A stretch of DNA of 64,000 nt from Nipponacmea schrenckii (lineage: Eukaryota; Mollusca; Gastropoda; Lottiidae), in NCBI GenBank assembly GCA_030562195.1, contig CM060201.1, positions 27,386,067-27,450,066 of the forward strand, written 5' to 3'. Positions 15,701-26,828 of the stretch are shown here, piece by piece. Each line of letters starts with the position of its first letter. The stretch's first letter is position 1. A program made the position numbers and the translations under genes. Under the pieces are notes generated by a model. The model made no database searches, was not told the origin of the DNA, and was given only the letters and a program-made list of their open reading frames with translations.

Positions 15701-18700
15701 AGACTAGTCCAATAAGTCGACCTATAACCTTGGGTGTATCTAGTCCTACTACCTCAACCACACCATCAGATCCTATCCCGGTACCCGCACAGATACCTCA
15801 ACATCGTAAACTGCCCGGTATCTCTCCTACTAGTCCAAGTATCAAACGTATAATGTCTTCACCAGATTATCCTTTGGTTAGTGTTCATATTCATGTCTTA
15901 ACGGGATTGTTGAGAGGTTTTCTAATATTTGTACAGTACAGTATGTGTATTGGGGACACTGATAGGATCAAATTGCACCATTGTATGTCATGAGAAAGTC
16001 ATTAAGCTATTAGTTTGGATGAAAAGTTAAGGCCCTATGTGCTATGGATGTTTATATTTAAGAATTTGAAAATGAATTGTAACCACATGGCTGATGTATT
16101 CTGGTGTCTCATGTCTTACAAGTAGAAAGCTAGTTCTTAAAGATTTAATAAAAGGCAACTAATACCCGAAAATCAATATTGAATTCTAAATTTGGACACT
16201 GTATATTTATTTTAGCATGTAGAGAAAGGGTTGTCTAATAAAAGAAATAGTGATTTATTATCTGGTCCTGATATATGCTCTCTGTCTCCACCTTCAGGTT
16301 AGTACATCTATTCTCTCATTCTTGGATTCTTGAAATATAGATTACATTACTAATTTTTTACTCTTATTCATATTGAAAATCCATGAAAACTGACTTAATT
16401 TTGGTAAAAAATTCCTTAAAACCAATTTAACAATATTTTTGCAAGTAGAAATCTTAGCAGCATTGACGATTTTAATGCTTTGAGCTCAAGATTGAAGTTC
16501 AATGTTCATGATAGAAATTTTCTATTTATAGTTCAATTTTCCATTGGTACACCACCTTCTACTGGTCAGTGGAAGAGAAATAGTAGCGGTACACCGCCAT
16601 TACGAACCTCTAGTACACCACCTAGTGTAACTAATTCACCACTACGTAGATCTTCAGGTTAGTGTACCATTCTCTCATTGCCATATTTTATTTATTGCAC
16701 AAAGTTTTTGCTTTTGTGGGATTTATTATTTCTTACTCTCTGCGGTGCAAACTTGCAAAAGTTCATTCAACACCTTAGTATTATGTTGTCTTTGCAGCTT
16801 GATCACATGTCGGACATATTGGAATTAAATAAGGTCTATTGAGAGGGATCAATTTCAGCATGTGTTCATGCTTTTCTTAAAAATAACCCTTCCTCTAAAT
16901 GCTTTATAGAGGTGGAGGCTCATGTTTTTTTATTTTCTATTTTATGGATGCTAAAGTCTGCATGCTTATAATTTTCTTCTAATTTTGATTGTTTTGGTTC
17001 CCATGTCTTTTCTCAAAATGAGGGAAAAAAGGAATATATTTTCTTGTCTTTTCTGCTCTCAGCATGAAATAATAAGAATAGACTTCTGTCTTTGCATCTT
17101 GCTATTCTCTGAAGGAGCTTTCTTTGTTTTTATTAGGATCATCTCCAAGGGTGTCTCCATTACCTTTTGGTTCAACTGGAGGTGGTAGTGGGTTGCCTAC
17201 TATTTTAGGCTCACCTAATAAATTAACTGATGCTTTTAATTTTAATCCTACTCCTGATCTACTAGCTAATCAACCTGTCAATGCACCATTCGCATTTAAC
17301 CGACCACAAACTGTTCCTGACAATATGGCTACTATTGCTTATCACGAAGGTAATGTCTCTCTTTTCAAACTACTTGCTTCATAGATAACCCTTGGTCTAA
17401 TAGTATATTATATGCACAGTCTTGTCTTTTTATGTAAATCTTTTATTGATCTTTGTAGAATTCTTACTTTTCTCTCTAAGTTAAAATAATGAAGATGGGC
17501 AACACCAAGCAATGTGCTCATTTTCAAAATCCAACTGTTGCTGAATGTAGTCAAATTATTGTGAAATTATTTAGATTATGACCCAAGTTTAGAATCGTTG
17601 TCGCCTATTCTGGAAAACTTATATTGACTTTGGATAATTTAGATAATATTTTATTTAGTTTTTATATTTCCAATCTCATACTGTATTTCTTTACATCTTA
17701 ATTTTTTATTTAAATTAATTTTTGGAGAATCAATGCCTTAGATAAAGATATTTTCATTTCAATGTTGTTGTTAATAAAGCCAATCTTGCTCTTGGTGGGT
17801 TTTTATACACCCATTGAATTGAAATTGGTCATTCTAAAACACTTGTACATTGAGAATGTTGCTATCAATCAACTGTTAAGTGTAAATTGTGTTCAATATA
17901 CAGTATTTGATGTTTAATAAAAAAATATTTTTGCAGTACCAACAGATAACATGAGATTTGAATACCATAGATCTAATACTGAACCTGAATCATTAGTTAA
18001 AGGTACCAGTTTACTATCACAACAATTATTACGAGCTGCTTTCTCTCACCAATCACCAGGTTAGTCTTTCTGCCTTAAATATTTTATTTATTGTTAAAAG
18101 ATTTTTTTTTTAGTTTTGTCATAAATAGTACTCTAAAGTTGGTACAAGTTAAATAGATTTTGCACTGATTTTCTCTATAAAAAACTCAAGCTAATTCTGT
18201 TCATGTACATATATACAATGAAACTTCATGAATTTTAAGACAGAGAGGTTCCAACTTTATTAATAAAAACAGCAACAAAAATATCACAAAAGTTTAACAT
18301 CAAATGTAATTTATTAGTGGAATCGATTATTTTAGTCATCACGATTGTCCATATTTCCCTAAGAAGCAGAACATAGAACCCAATTTGGTATATTTATTAA
18401 CGCTTCTTTTTTCCACCGTTACAGGAAGTGTGGTACCATTTAGCAGTGTCAGATCTAATAGTAAAGAGAGTCTAGATAAAATGTCTTCATTAGAGAGAGA
18501 AAGGTCCTCGTCTTATTTTAGAAGGAGTTCATTAATAGATATGTCGCCCCCAGTTACAGGGATGTATGCTCAATCACCACCCAATATGGAAGGCCCTATA
18601 ACATTTGTAGCTCCTGAATTATGTGAGGAAACTCTTATGGATGTAAGTGGATTTTGATATTTGTGATTTGTGATTGTGAAGTTTTAAATGAGTTTATGGA

Positions 18701-21700
18701 ACCAGGATAAAAACCCACTGACATCAAAATGTAAACATAAAACAAGTTTAGTTGTGTGAAGGCAAAAATGATTTTATAAAGGTCTCTTACACTCTAAGTG
18801 TTGGCTTCCTGCAATTGTTTTCAAATTTCAAAATGGCCGAAAACAAAATGGTATTCTGATATATAATTCTTGTTTACAGGATGAACACAATGAGATTATG
18901 GCTAAGCTGACATTTATATTAGATTTAGTAGAATGTATCATGGATTTAGCACAAGTCCGGGGTGCTGCTTTAGCTACATTTAATGACTCAGTCTCCTGCA
19001 AACAGGTAAGTTGTTTCATTGACCAGCTATTTTGTGAGAATATAACTTATAGAATGTACTATATTTAATTTTACTAATTTCATCAACAATAACAATATAA
19101 TTTAACATTTTCTCTGAAACTTAAATGGATTTTAGTGATTTTTATTGTAACATATTAATATACATGAGTTAAATACATGAAGGGTTCATTATAGATACAA
19201 TTTTTGATCTTCAATTCAAGATATCTTGATAGTTGCGAATCGAATAGTTGGATTAGACTCATGCCACTGTCCGCAAAATCTCCCTGTTTCATTAGCCAAT
19301 TTGGTGCAGAAGAGTAGGACTTAAACTCCATTCATTTCATTTTCATTTTTTTTTCATCTCAGGGTGAGAGTCTACCTGCTGAACAGATTCCAAGATTTAC
19401 TGAGGCTCAAAGGTAAGTTAATACCTTTTTTCTAGAATTACTTTCTCAAATATAATAAATTTCATTGTGGAATTCCTCTTTCTTGAAAACACCATATGTA
19501 GCATTGACTAAACAATAATAAGTTCAAATGTTTTACAAAGCTAGGTTAACATGTAAGGAATGTAGAACAGTTAGTGTTGTATGTTAGATTTTAAGTGGAT
19601 TTTTTTTTTAATGATTTTCAGGCATTTAGAACAGTTAATGTTGTATGTTAAATTTCTCGTGGATTTTTTTTTTTTTACAATTTTCAGGCATTTACAACAG
19701 TTAGTATTGTATGTTAGATTTCTAATGTTTATTGTTACTTTTCAGACATTTAGAACAGTTAGTGTTGTATGTTAGATTTCTAATGTTTATTGTTACTTTT
19801 TCAGACATTAGAACAGTTAGTGTTGTATGTTAGATTTCTAATGTTTATTGTTACTTTTTCAGGCATTTAGAACAGTTAGTGTTGTATGTTAGATTTCTAG
19901 ATGTTTATTGTTACATTTTTCAGACATTTAGAACAGTTAGTGATTGTATGTTAGATTTCTAATTTTATTGTTTACTTTTTCAGACATTTAGAACAGTTAG
20001 TGTTGTATGTTAGATTTCTAATGTTTATTGTTACTTTTTCAGACATTTAGAACAGTTAGTGTTATATGTTAGATTTCTAATGTTTATTGTTACTTTTTCA
20101 GACATTTAGAACAGTTAGTGTTGTATGTTAGATTTCTAATGTTTATTGTTACTTTTTCAGACATTTAGAACAGTTAATGTTGTATGTTAGATTTCTAATG
20201 TTTATTGTTACTTTTTCAGACAATTAGAACAGTTAGTGTTGTATGTTAGATTTCTAATGTTTATTGTTACTTTTTCAGACATTTAGAACAGTTAGTGTTG
20301 TATGTTAGATTTCTAATGTTTATTGTTACTTTTCAGACATTTAGAACAGTTAGTGTTGTATGTTAGATTTCTAATGTTTATTGTTACTTTTACAGACATT
20401 TAGAACAGTTAATGTTGTATGTTAGATTTCTAATGTTTATTGTTACTTTTTCAGACATTTAGAACAATTAGTGTTGTATGTTAGATTTCTAATGTTTATT
20501 GTTACTTTTTCAGACATTTAGAACAGTTAGTGTTGTATGTTAGATTTCTAATGTTTATTGTTACTTTTTCAGTCATTTAGAACAGTTAGTGTTGTATGTT
20601 AGATTTCTAATGTTTATTGTTACTTTTTCAGACATTTAGAACAGTTAGTGTTGTATGTTAGATTTCTAATGTTTATTGTTACTTTTTTCAGGCATTTAGA
20701 ACAGTTAGTGTTGTATGTTAGATTTCTAATGTTTATTGTTACTTTTTCAGACATTTAGAACAGTTAGTGTTGTATGTTAGATCTTTACATCTATTATCAT
20801 CAGCTTTACAACTATCTAGACAGGAATTGAAGATGGATAAATTGCAAACGTCTAATACACTTAGAAATGGTAGATATAACTTTTGTTGTGTTAGAGAAAC
20901 TGCAGTGGTCTGCTATGAAAGAATTTCCTCTCTTAAATTTCTTAATTAGATTTGTCTACAATGAAGGCTAAAGGGTTACTGTATAGTGCAACTTTGCGTT
21001 TTAAAGTCACTCTTTAAACAGAATTAACTCAATTTTTAGTTGATATTTTACAACAAAAGTAAGTTCACTAGTTAATTTGTATATATTATGTGTATATTTT
21101 GTGTTTCAGTATTATGTGAAATGAATAAGTTATATCATAGATGTGTGTCCGAATGTAGATTATTACATCAAAGACTGGCTAAAATCTGTAAAACACCCTT
21201 AACTCCACAACTAGTAGTTTCTACAGCTGATAAATTGATTTATAATTACGCTATAGAAATGGTAAGTTATGAATGATTCTCCCATTTTCACAATTAATTT
21301 TTGGAATATGAAAAATTATGATCCTGTCCTTATTCTTATACAAGATGAAGTCCAATATCCAATATCTACTGTTAATAATATAGTCAAGGTGGGCAACCCA
21401 TTACAGTTTTACAGTAAGTCTCAATGGTATACCATATATAGATTTTAATAACCTGTTAAACTAAGCCCACTACACTTCGTGTTATAGCTGTGGAAATTAG
21501 TCGTTAATAAGTGATTTTATTGGCTGAGATATTATAGAAAGTTTTTAGGATCTATAAGCTATAGATATGTTATTTCCTTTACTTAAATTACCACAGCCTC
21601 AAATAAGTATGACGAATGGAAGTGTGTTTTGGACTAGATAACTCTCAATATACATATGAATTTACTGAATCATTTGAAAAATCTTCCCACAAGATCTGAT

Positions 21701-22438
21701 CTAATAAAATATTATTCTGTGTTATTTTAGTGTCAAGTAGCAGCTCTAGATGAGTTAACAGGTAATCCACATGAATGTTTCCGACGTTATACTGTCGCTC
21801 AAATATTATTACATAGTCTTGCTCAGCAGACTCGTAATGCTAGAGATAAAGATCTACTCAATAAATGTAAGTAACTTGAGACGATTTCATAATAGTACTA
21901 GACATATTCGAGCAAAGTGAACATGCTCACTAAATACAAGGGGTTTCTGGAGATTTGAGTTTATTCACTGATTGAAATTAGGTACGGATTGGCCGTTTTA
22001 ATTTTGTTCCTAAAATACATGTAAAATATAGAAATTTACAGAATCCAATAATTCCTTCAAAAATATTTCTATATATTTTTGTCATTTTAACTTTCAAACA
22101 GAGGTAATTGTAGACACTCTTGCATTTAAGGCTAAGAATTTGACAGTGAGCTGTCAACACTATTACCGTGCTGATTAGCATAGCTAAAATATAACCATTT
22201 CTGAGACTAAAGTACAATTGATCAAAAGAATAGTGAAACTGTCCAATTAATATATCATAAATAGTGTTCTGACCAAACAGGATGATAGCATCTGTTAGAA
22301 ATGGTATCTTTTCTTAAATTCAATTAATATATTAAGTCTTAGATTTTACTGAAAATAATTTTTATTTTATTTTCAGATAAACTAAGTGTGGAACATAGAC
22401 TGTCTAATTTACAATCCCCTGGCCATGTTCAAGCCTAA
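722..22438 (+). CDS. ULK1: ULK1/2 (Atg1/unc-51-like) autophagy-initiating Ser/Thr kinase, 5'-partial
   Basis: This is the catalytic subunit of the ULK-ATG13-FIP200 complex that starts autophagosome formation downstream of TOR and AMPK. Exons read: 722-772, 9692-9724, 10098-10134, 10558-10608, 12145-12267, 12597-12670, 13349-13509, 13858-13997, 14594-14715, 14929-15030, 15206-15291, 15624-15876, 16216-16297, 16532-16657, 17137-17349, 17937-18059, 18425-18642, 18880-19005, 19363-19412, 20751-20869, 21110-21261, 21731-21866, 22377-22438. They total 2640 nt, in frame, ending in TAA. Kinase motifs seen are [55 protein letters not shown] and [20 protein letters not shown] Ser/Pro-rich linker follows, then the C-terminal EAT/MIT region that binds ATG13 in the family. 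The glycine loop and VAIK lysine are missing because their exon(s) lie before the window. I cannot separate ULK1 from ULK2; invertebrates usually have one orthologue. Confidence 0.95.
773..9691 (+). other. Large first visible ULK intron, 8.9 kb
   Basis: The donor is at 773 and the acceptor AG at 9690-9691. The DNA is AT-rich with only short chance ORFs. One copy of a dispersed repeat family sits near 8107-8215. I see no other gene, RNA gene or transposon ORF. Confidence 0.6.
8107..8215. repeat. Dispersed repeat copy (family with 14.4 kb and 19.3 kb copies)
   Basis: It begins ACAGGCTGTGCACCTTAA and ends near CACTGCATGGCTTTGCCC. The same words recur in order at 14396-14510, so this is an interspersed repeat inside a ULK intron, probably SINE-like and decayed. 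No coding capacity. Confidence 0.6.
12145..12670 (+). other. ULK1: ULK catalytic-loop and DFG exons
   Basis: Two exons (12145-12267 and 12597-12670) hold the catalytic core. The proton-acceptor Asp of HRDLKPQN is the GAT at 12189-12191, and the DFG Asp is at 12599-12601. The activation segment [12 protein letters not shown] keeps the Thr that corresponds to the autophosphorylation site of mammalian ULK1 (Thr180 by my recollection). All residues expected here are present, so the enzyme should be active. Confidence 0.93.
14387..14553. repeat. Dispersed repeat copy
   Basis: It shares ACAGGCTGTGCACCTTAA and CACTGCATG/GCAAACTGCATGACC-type words with the copy at 8107. It shares the tail GCAGAGTAGGATGTAAA with the fragment at 19259-19345 (GCAGAAGAGTAGGACTTAAA). 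It lies in the ULK intron before exon 14594-14715. Confidence 0.6.
14929..15291 (+). other. ULK1: ULK linker exons with conserved LIR motif
   Basis: The junction of exons 14929-15030 and 15206-15291 encodes DDFVLVP, matching DDFVMVP of human ULK1, the LC3/GABARAP-interacting region. It lies in a poorly conserved Ser/Pro linker, so its retention is meaningful. Later linker islands, PIPVPAQI (in 15624-15876) and [10 protein letters not shown] (in 17137-17349), also match short stretches of the vertebrate protein. Confidence 0.8.
19259..19345. repeat. Fragment of the same dispersed repeat family
   Basis: Only the 3' part is present (GCCACTGTCCGCAAAATCTC to AGAGTAGGACTTAAACTCC). It ends 18 bp before the ULK exon at 19363, so the element supplies part of the pyrimidine-rich acceptor region. 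Confidence 0.5.
19558..20790 (+). repeat. 59-bp tandem array that repeats a 3' splice site (about 21 copies)
   Basis: The unit is 59 bp (some copies 58 or 60). It consists of 31 nt identical or nearly so to the start of ULK exon 20751-20869 (ACATTTAGAACAGTTAGTGT, then TGTATGTTAGA), followed by 28 nt of intron end containing TTTCTAATG, a T-rich tract and CAG. Copies recur every 58-60 nt from about 19562 to the genuine exon at 20751. Those near 19622 and 19686 are the most divergent and the middle copies are almost identical. Nearly every copy keeps the terminal AG. A copy used as exon start reads through to an in-frame stop within about 1-2 units. Confidence 0.95.
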
Positions 22439-25400
22439 ACATCAACACCACGGCTGACTCAATATCTATATGCAATAAGGCAAACTCTCACAATGTGGAA
22501 ATACCAAACTAAATAATCCGAATGTGTTGTGATAACAACCCTGTGAAATACAACCATAACCTTTTTAAGGCAACCTGTCTATCAGCCACATAATATTATA
22601 GTAATATTATGTGACATTATCTGGGCAGCTTGTCAGACTTCTGTTACCAAGTGACATCACATTATGTTAATGTATTTGATGTTCATATTCTGAATTCAAA
22701 GGTGTAAAAAGACTATTTAAAAGTGCTTGAAGGAAAAGACCTTGTTAAGTGCAAAATAAGTGATAGGGCCTATGAATGAAATAAAGGTATTGAACAGAAT
22801 AGTTAGTGGCTGCAGTTGATACCTTGAGTCCAAACAAACTAGTAATCTATTTAAAAAAAAACATGAATAATTTCTTTTCTATGAAGATATCAATCAAGTA
22901 TTAAAAAAAAAAATAATTTGAAATATGTTGAATTATACTTGGCTAAAAAACTACTATCCTGAGTGCTACTGAGATAAAATTCTATAGAATGCCCCAACTC
23001 TTTATATGTCCTTTAATATATCTTGCCTATATTACCAACAGTGCTGTTTTATTTTTTCCCAATGAAAACTAGTTACTTTACTAAGCATTTTGTTTTGTGC
23101 CATTTTTTGTTTTATTTAAGTCTTAAACCCTTTTCGATTTGTTATTTAATTCAATCCAATTTTGACATATTTTTTTGTTTATTTAAGTCCAAGAAATTGT
23201 TAAAAAGTAATGAACCAAACTGTATTTATCAACATACATTTGATTAAGAATTTTTTTTTAAAGTTAATTCTACAATTTCAAGTACAATGCTAACAGATAT
23301 TCATGGATTTTCTGATTGGGCAATACAATTTTAAAGGCTTGGCAAATAAAAATGATTTTTTTTTGTTGACTAATATAAGTAGACTTTCTGACAAACTTCT
23401 GAAAATGACATTGTAAATTATTCCATAGACATTGTAAATGTTGTCTCATGTAAATAATCAAACATCATTGTAAATAGAAATGTAAATAATAATGTAAATA
23501 GGTTATATAAATATTTGTGATATACCATTTAAAAACTTGCATCTCAATGAATATAGCAATGTAGAGGAAACAGACCTCAAACATCAACCATTTTGTGATT
23601 TATTCTGATTTGCAGTTTCTCGGCATGTTAATTCCTGAAAAGGCAAACTTTGTTATTTGCATTTTTATATTGAGCATTTGAAATGGTTGTTTGGAATTTG
23701 GACTTTATCTCCATTGCTATATTCATTGTGAATCAATTTGTTGAAAAATTAATTTATAAAAAATATTTGTTGTTTATTTGTGATTTTAGTTTTTAGTGCA
23801 CATGCTAGAGAATGCATGCATGTATGTGACAAGTAGTGTCATATACCCTCAACAAATTATTCATAATATTTGTCTTTCAAACAAAATTATTTCACAAGTA
23901 GAGAAATAGTCTTCATTTGTAAAAAAAAAATTCACAGATTTTCACTTTTAAAATGCGGTTTTTATTGATTTTGTGATTTCATGCTTATAAAGCAAAGTGT
24001 TTTTAGAAGCTTCATTTTCCATCTTTTAGAATTAGATCATTTGGTGTTATATTTAGCTTAATACTTTTCATTAATGTTTTTAGTCATGTAAAACCAAAAT
24101 TATCTATAATTAATCCCTCAATTACATATTTAGAGAAAAAACTTTCTTTTTATTGATCAGAAAATTTCTTAGTAGTCAATTAAAATTGTATCCCAAAAAC
24201 AGCTTAACCTGTATTAAGCTAAGATTATTACACCATATTTTTGTATGTGGGATTTGATTTGATTGGTGAGATTTCCTAATAAGATTTTAGAGACAATTTT
24301 GATTGGCATTTAGTTATGAATATATAATACACCTCACTTGAAAGAAGTATTACAACTGGGGGCATGGTTTGGACACAATGACACACAGTAAAGTTGACAT
24401 GATATTTATTAACATGATATTTATTATTTAATCTAAGTCACTTCCTTGAAAATCATTGTGTTCTATGAAAACTATACATAGCTGCCTTATTTAGAGGCCA
24501 TTCACTTTGTGATAAAATCAGCACAGTTTTCTTTCATCTTTTAAATTATTTCTGTTTTTGCCTGTGATAGAAATGTTAAAAAAAATGCATTTTGTAGTTG
24601 GCCATGTTTGTGGCTTCAGCTATACCTTTGTTAGTTTTGTATGTATGTATTCTTATGCTTTGTATATTCTGCTAGTTTATTTGACATGGGCTTATTTGTG
24701 ATCAAATTTGATTGTATTTTATGTTAAATATTCCAAACAATGAAATAACATTGAAAGTAAAGAAATTACATCACAATGGACAGAACATTTAAGGTCTTAA
24801 ACTTGGTCAGAGTATATATTCATCAGTTGGACTTACCAGGTGTTTTGACTAAATTATAGAATCACACTGGATTACTACCAAAATTTATGGATTTATTGAT
24901 GGATTCTGTTGTTTAGTTTTGATGCCCAGTAAGTGCAATGATGAATAAATACTCATTTTGGCTTAGTTTTAAAATTCCAATTTTGATTATCTTAAGAGGT
25001 AGTTTACATTAAAACAATAGAGCTCTGTAGGAATAAGATCGGCTTTGATACAAGAATAAAAGATACTTAAGGTTTTATCAATAGAACTATTAAAATAAAC
25101 TACCTTCATAGACAATCAATGAAAAACGCTTTGCATCCATTTAGATGTCTATAAAAACTCTGGCAGCTGTGAAGATCACTGCTTATAACAGTTTTTGTGG
25201 TTAAAATACATTAAGGTAATAATGATTATTTAAGGTATATTTATTAAACCTTTAAATAAGTCAGAAATATAACGGGTAGACTCGCTAGAATCTCTACCAG
25301 TTAAGATTGAGAGAAGAATGAATTAAGAAAGAATGAATGAATGTGTTTATATGTATCTATGGTATTTAAACTGTATACCTGTTGTGAGAAGTTGTTATAT

Positions 25401-26501
25401 TTAATGGGAGGTGGATTTTGATTGAGGAATAATATTATAAATTTAAAGACAATTCAAACAATTTTGCATAGTAAATTAGTCAATTACTAAAAAAATTACA
25501 CAAACATCCAGATTGAAGATTGGCTTAAAAATCTGAAAAAATATATGGAAAATTTGAATATTTCTTTATTAAAACGGTGATTATTATAAAAATCAAATTT
25601 GCAGAATACAGATGTATTTTTCAACGAGAAATCCCTAGATAGTTTCACTAACCTTAAATTTAAACAATTGTGTTTGAAACCAGTGTATTTATTATTATTA
25701 TTATTATAAAAATCTAGCCATGATATTATTCATTATAAAAATTAATGTTTTAATTATTATAATTGTCATGATGCAATATTATAATTGACTTTAAAATTTA
25801 TATCATTATTAATATAAATAATTATATGGCTGATATTCTTATATCTAATAAACTTCACTTTTGTTCATTTCATCACAACTGACTTGTTTTATTTTTTTGA
25901 AACTATGATTGGAGCATAGTGAATTTTGATATTGTAGTGCAGATGCTATGACAAGTTAAGACTATGGATTTGTTTACCCTGCCAGTGACATACCTGAGGG
26001 TAGAGGCTGATATCCGAAAAAGCCTTAAGTTTTATAAGACAATTAATAATTTAGAGCCATGTTTCTTTATCAACAGAAGTGTTCGATAATTGTAGATTAC
26101 TGTTACTAAAGGAACAAGGAAAATAGCATGCCCTTGTCACTTGTCAATATCCTAAGCAGAATCAGAAAGGGTTGATTAACATGTCAATTGTAGGCATTTC
26201 ACCAATTCCTGCAACCAAATATTTCATTCAAAGGAAACAGAAATCATAGAATTGTGAGAATCAAGGAAGAATTGAAGAGAATAGAACATTTATTCTTAAA
26301 TGTTTGACATAATTTTGAAGTATTTATTTGGAAAATAATCTTTATACATTTCACTGAAATCTGTATTACATTGCACTTAACGGATTTTTCTATTCATCAG
26401 GGTTGCATCTGGGAGGAAACACTTTTATTTAATTCTCATTTCATTAATCTCCGCAACCATGTATGGAAATACACCACCAAAATGATGTTGACACCTGCAC
26501 A
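22439..26501. other. ULK / SMPD4 convergent 3' region
   Basis: Two genes converge here. It should hold the ULK 3' UTR (AATAAA-type signals occur near 22773 and 24945 on +) and the SMPD4 3' UTR (TTTATT, i.e. AATAAA on the - strand, at 26289-26294). It is AT-rich with an ATT microsatellite near 25690-25707. No other gene seen. Confidence 0.5.
24818..24850. repeat. Fragment matching the TIR of the 32.7-kb MITE
   Basis: TATTCATCAGTTGGACTTAC followed by CAGGTGTTTTGAC resembles the terminal repeat of the palindromic element at 32714-33069. This shows that the element belongs to a dispersed family. The other end is not clear. Confidence 0.4.
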
Positions 26502-26828
26502 TCAAAGAGAGTTATGCTTTGTGGGTTTCACAAGAGCTGAAAAGGCAGCGTAGAACACAGCTCCAAAGAATAAAACAATTAAGAATCCAGCAGGTCCAAA
26601 ACCAAGCCACAGATTGAGCACTAAATATAAGAGTCCCAGGTACATCAAGTTTTGATAACTGGCTAGGAAGCGAAGACTAAGTCTTGGTTGACGTAAATGT
26701 TCAGCTTTGACCTTTGACATGGGCGACATGATTTGTTCATGTGGTGAAATAGGAGGAGATATAAAGGTCTGTATTATTTTAGCAGTAAAATCTGTCCGAT
26801 GATTTAAAGCAAGGATCTGTTCAGCATA
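26502..26828 (-). other. SMPD4: SMPD4 last exon with C-terminal membrane anchor
   Basis: This exon encodes residues ~683-790. After the conserved PRLSLRFLASYQ comes about 40 hydrophobic residues (about 743-782: LMYLGLLYLVLNLWLGFGPA, then FLIVLFFGAVFYAAFSALV), enough for one long or two closely spaced membrane helices with a Gly-Pro break. A short basic tail KPTKHNSL ends the protein. This matches the tail-anchored layout of human SMPD4. Confidence 0.85.

Larger units (their letters stand above)
18425..22438 (+). other. ULK1: ULK C-terminal EAT/MIT (ATG13-binding) exons
   Basis: Seven exons encode [17 protein letters not shown] followed by a helical region comparable to the tandem MIT domain of ULK1/Atg1, including [18 protein letters not shown] and LNELY-like [16 protein letters not shown]. 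In the family this region docks ATG13 and membranes. The 59-bp splice-acceptor array lies inside it, between exons 19363-19412 and 20751-20869, so missplicing there would remove most of this domain while leaving the kinase intact. Confidence 0.85.

Noticed and set aside
19581..19775. + strand ORF of 64 codons in the ULK acceptor array
   Set aside because: It runs across irregular copies of the 59-bp unit and is not a separate gene.
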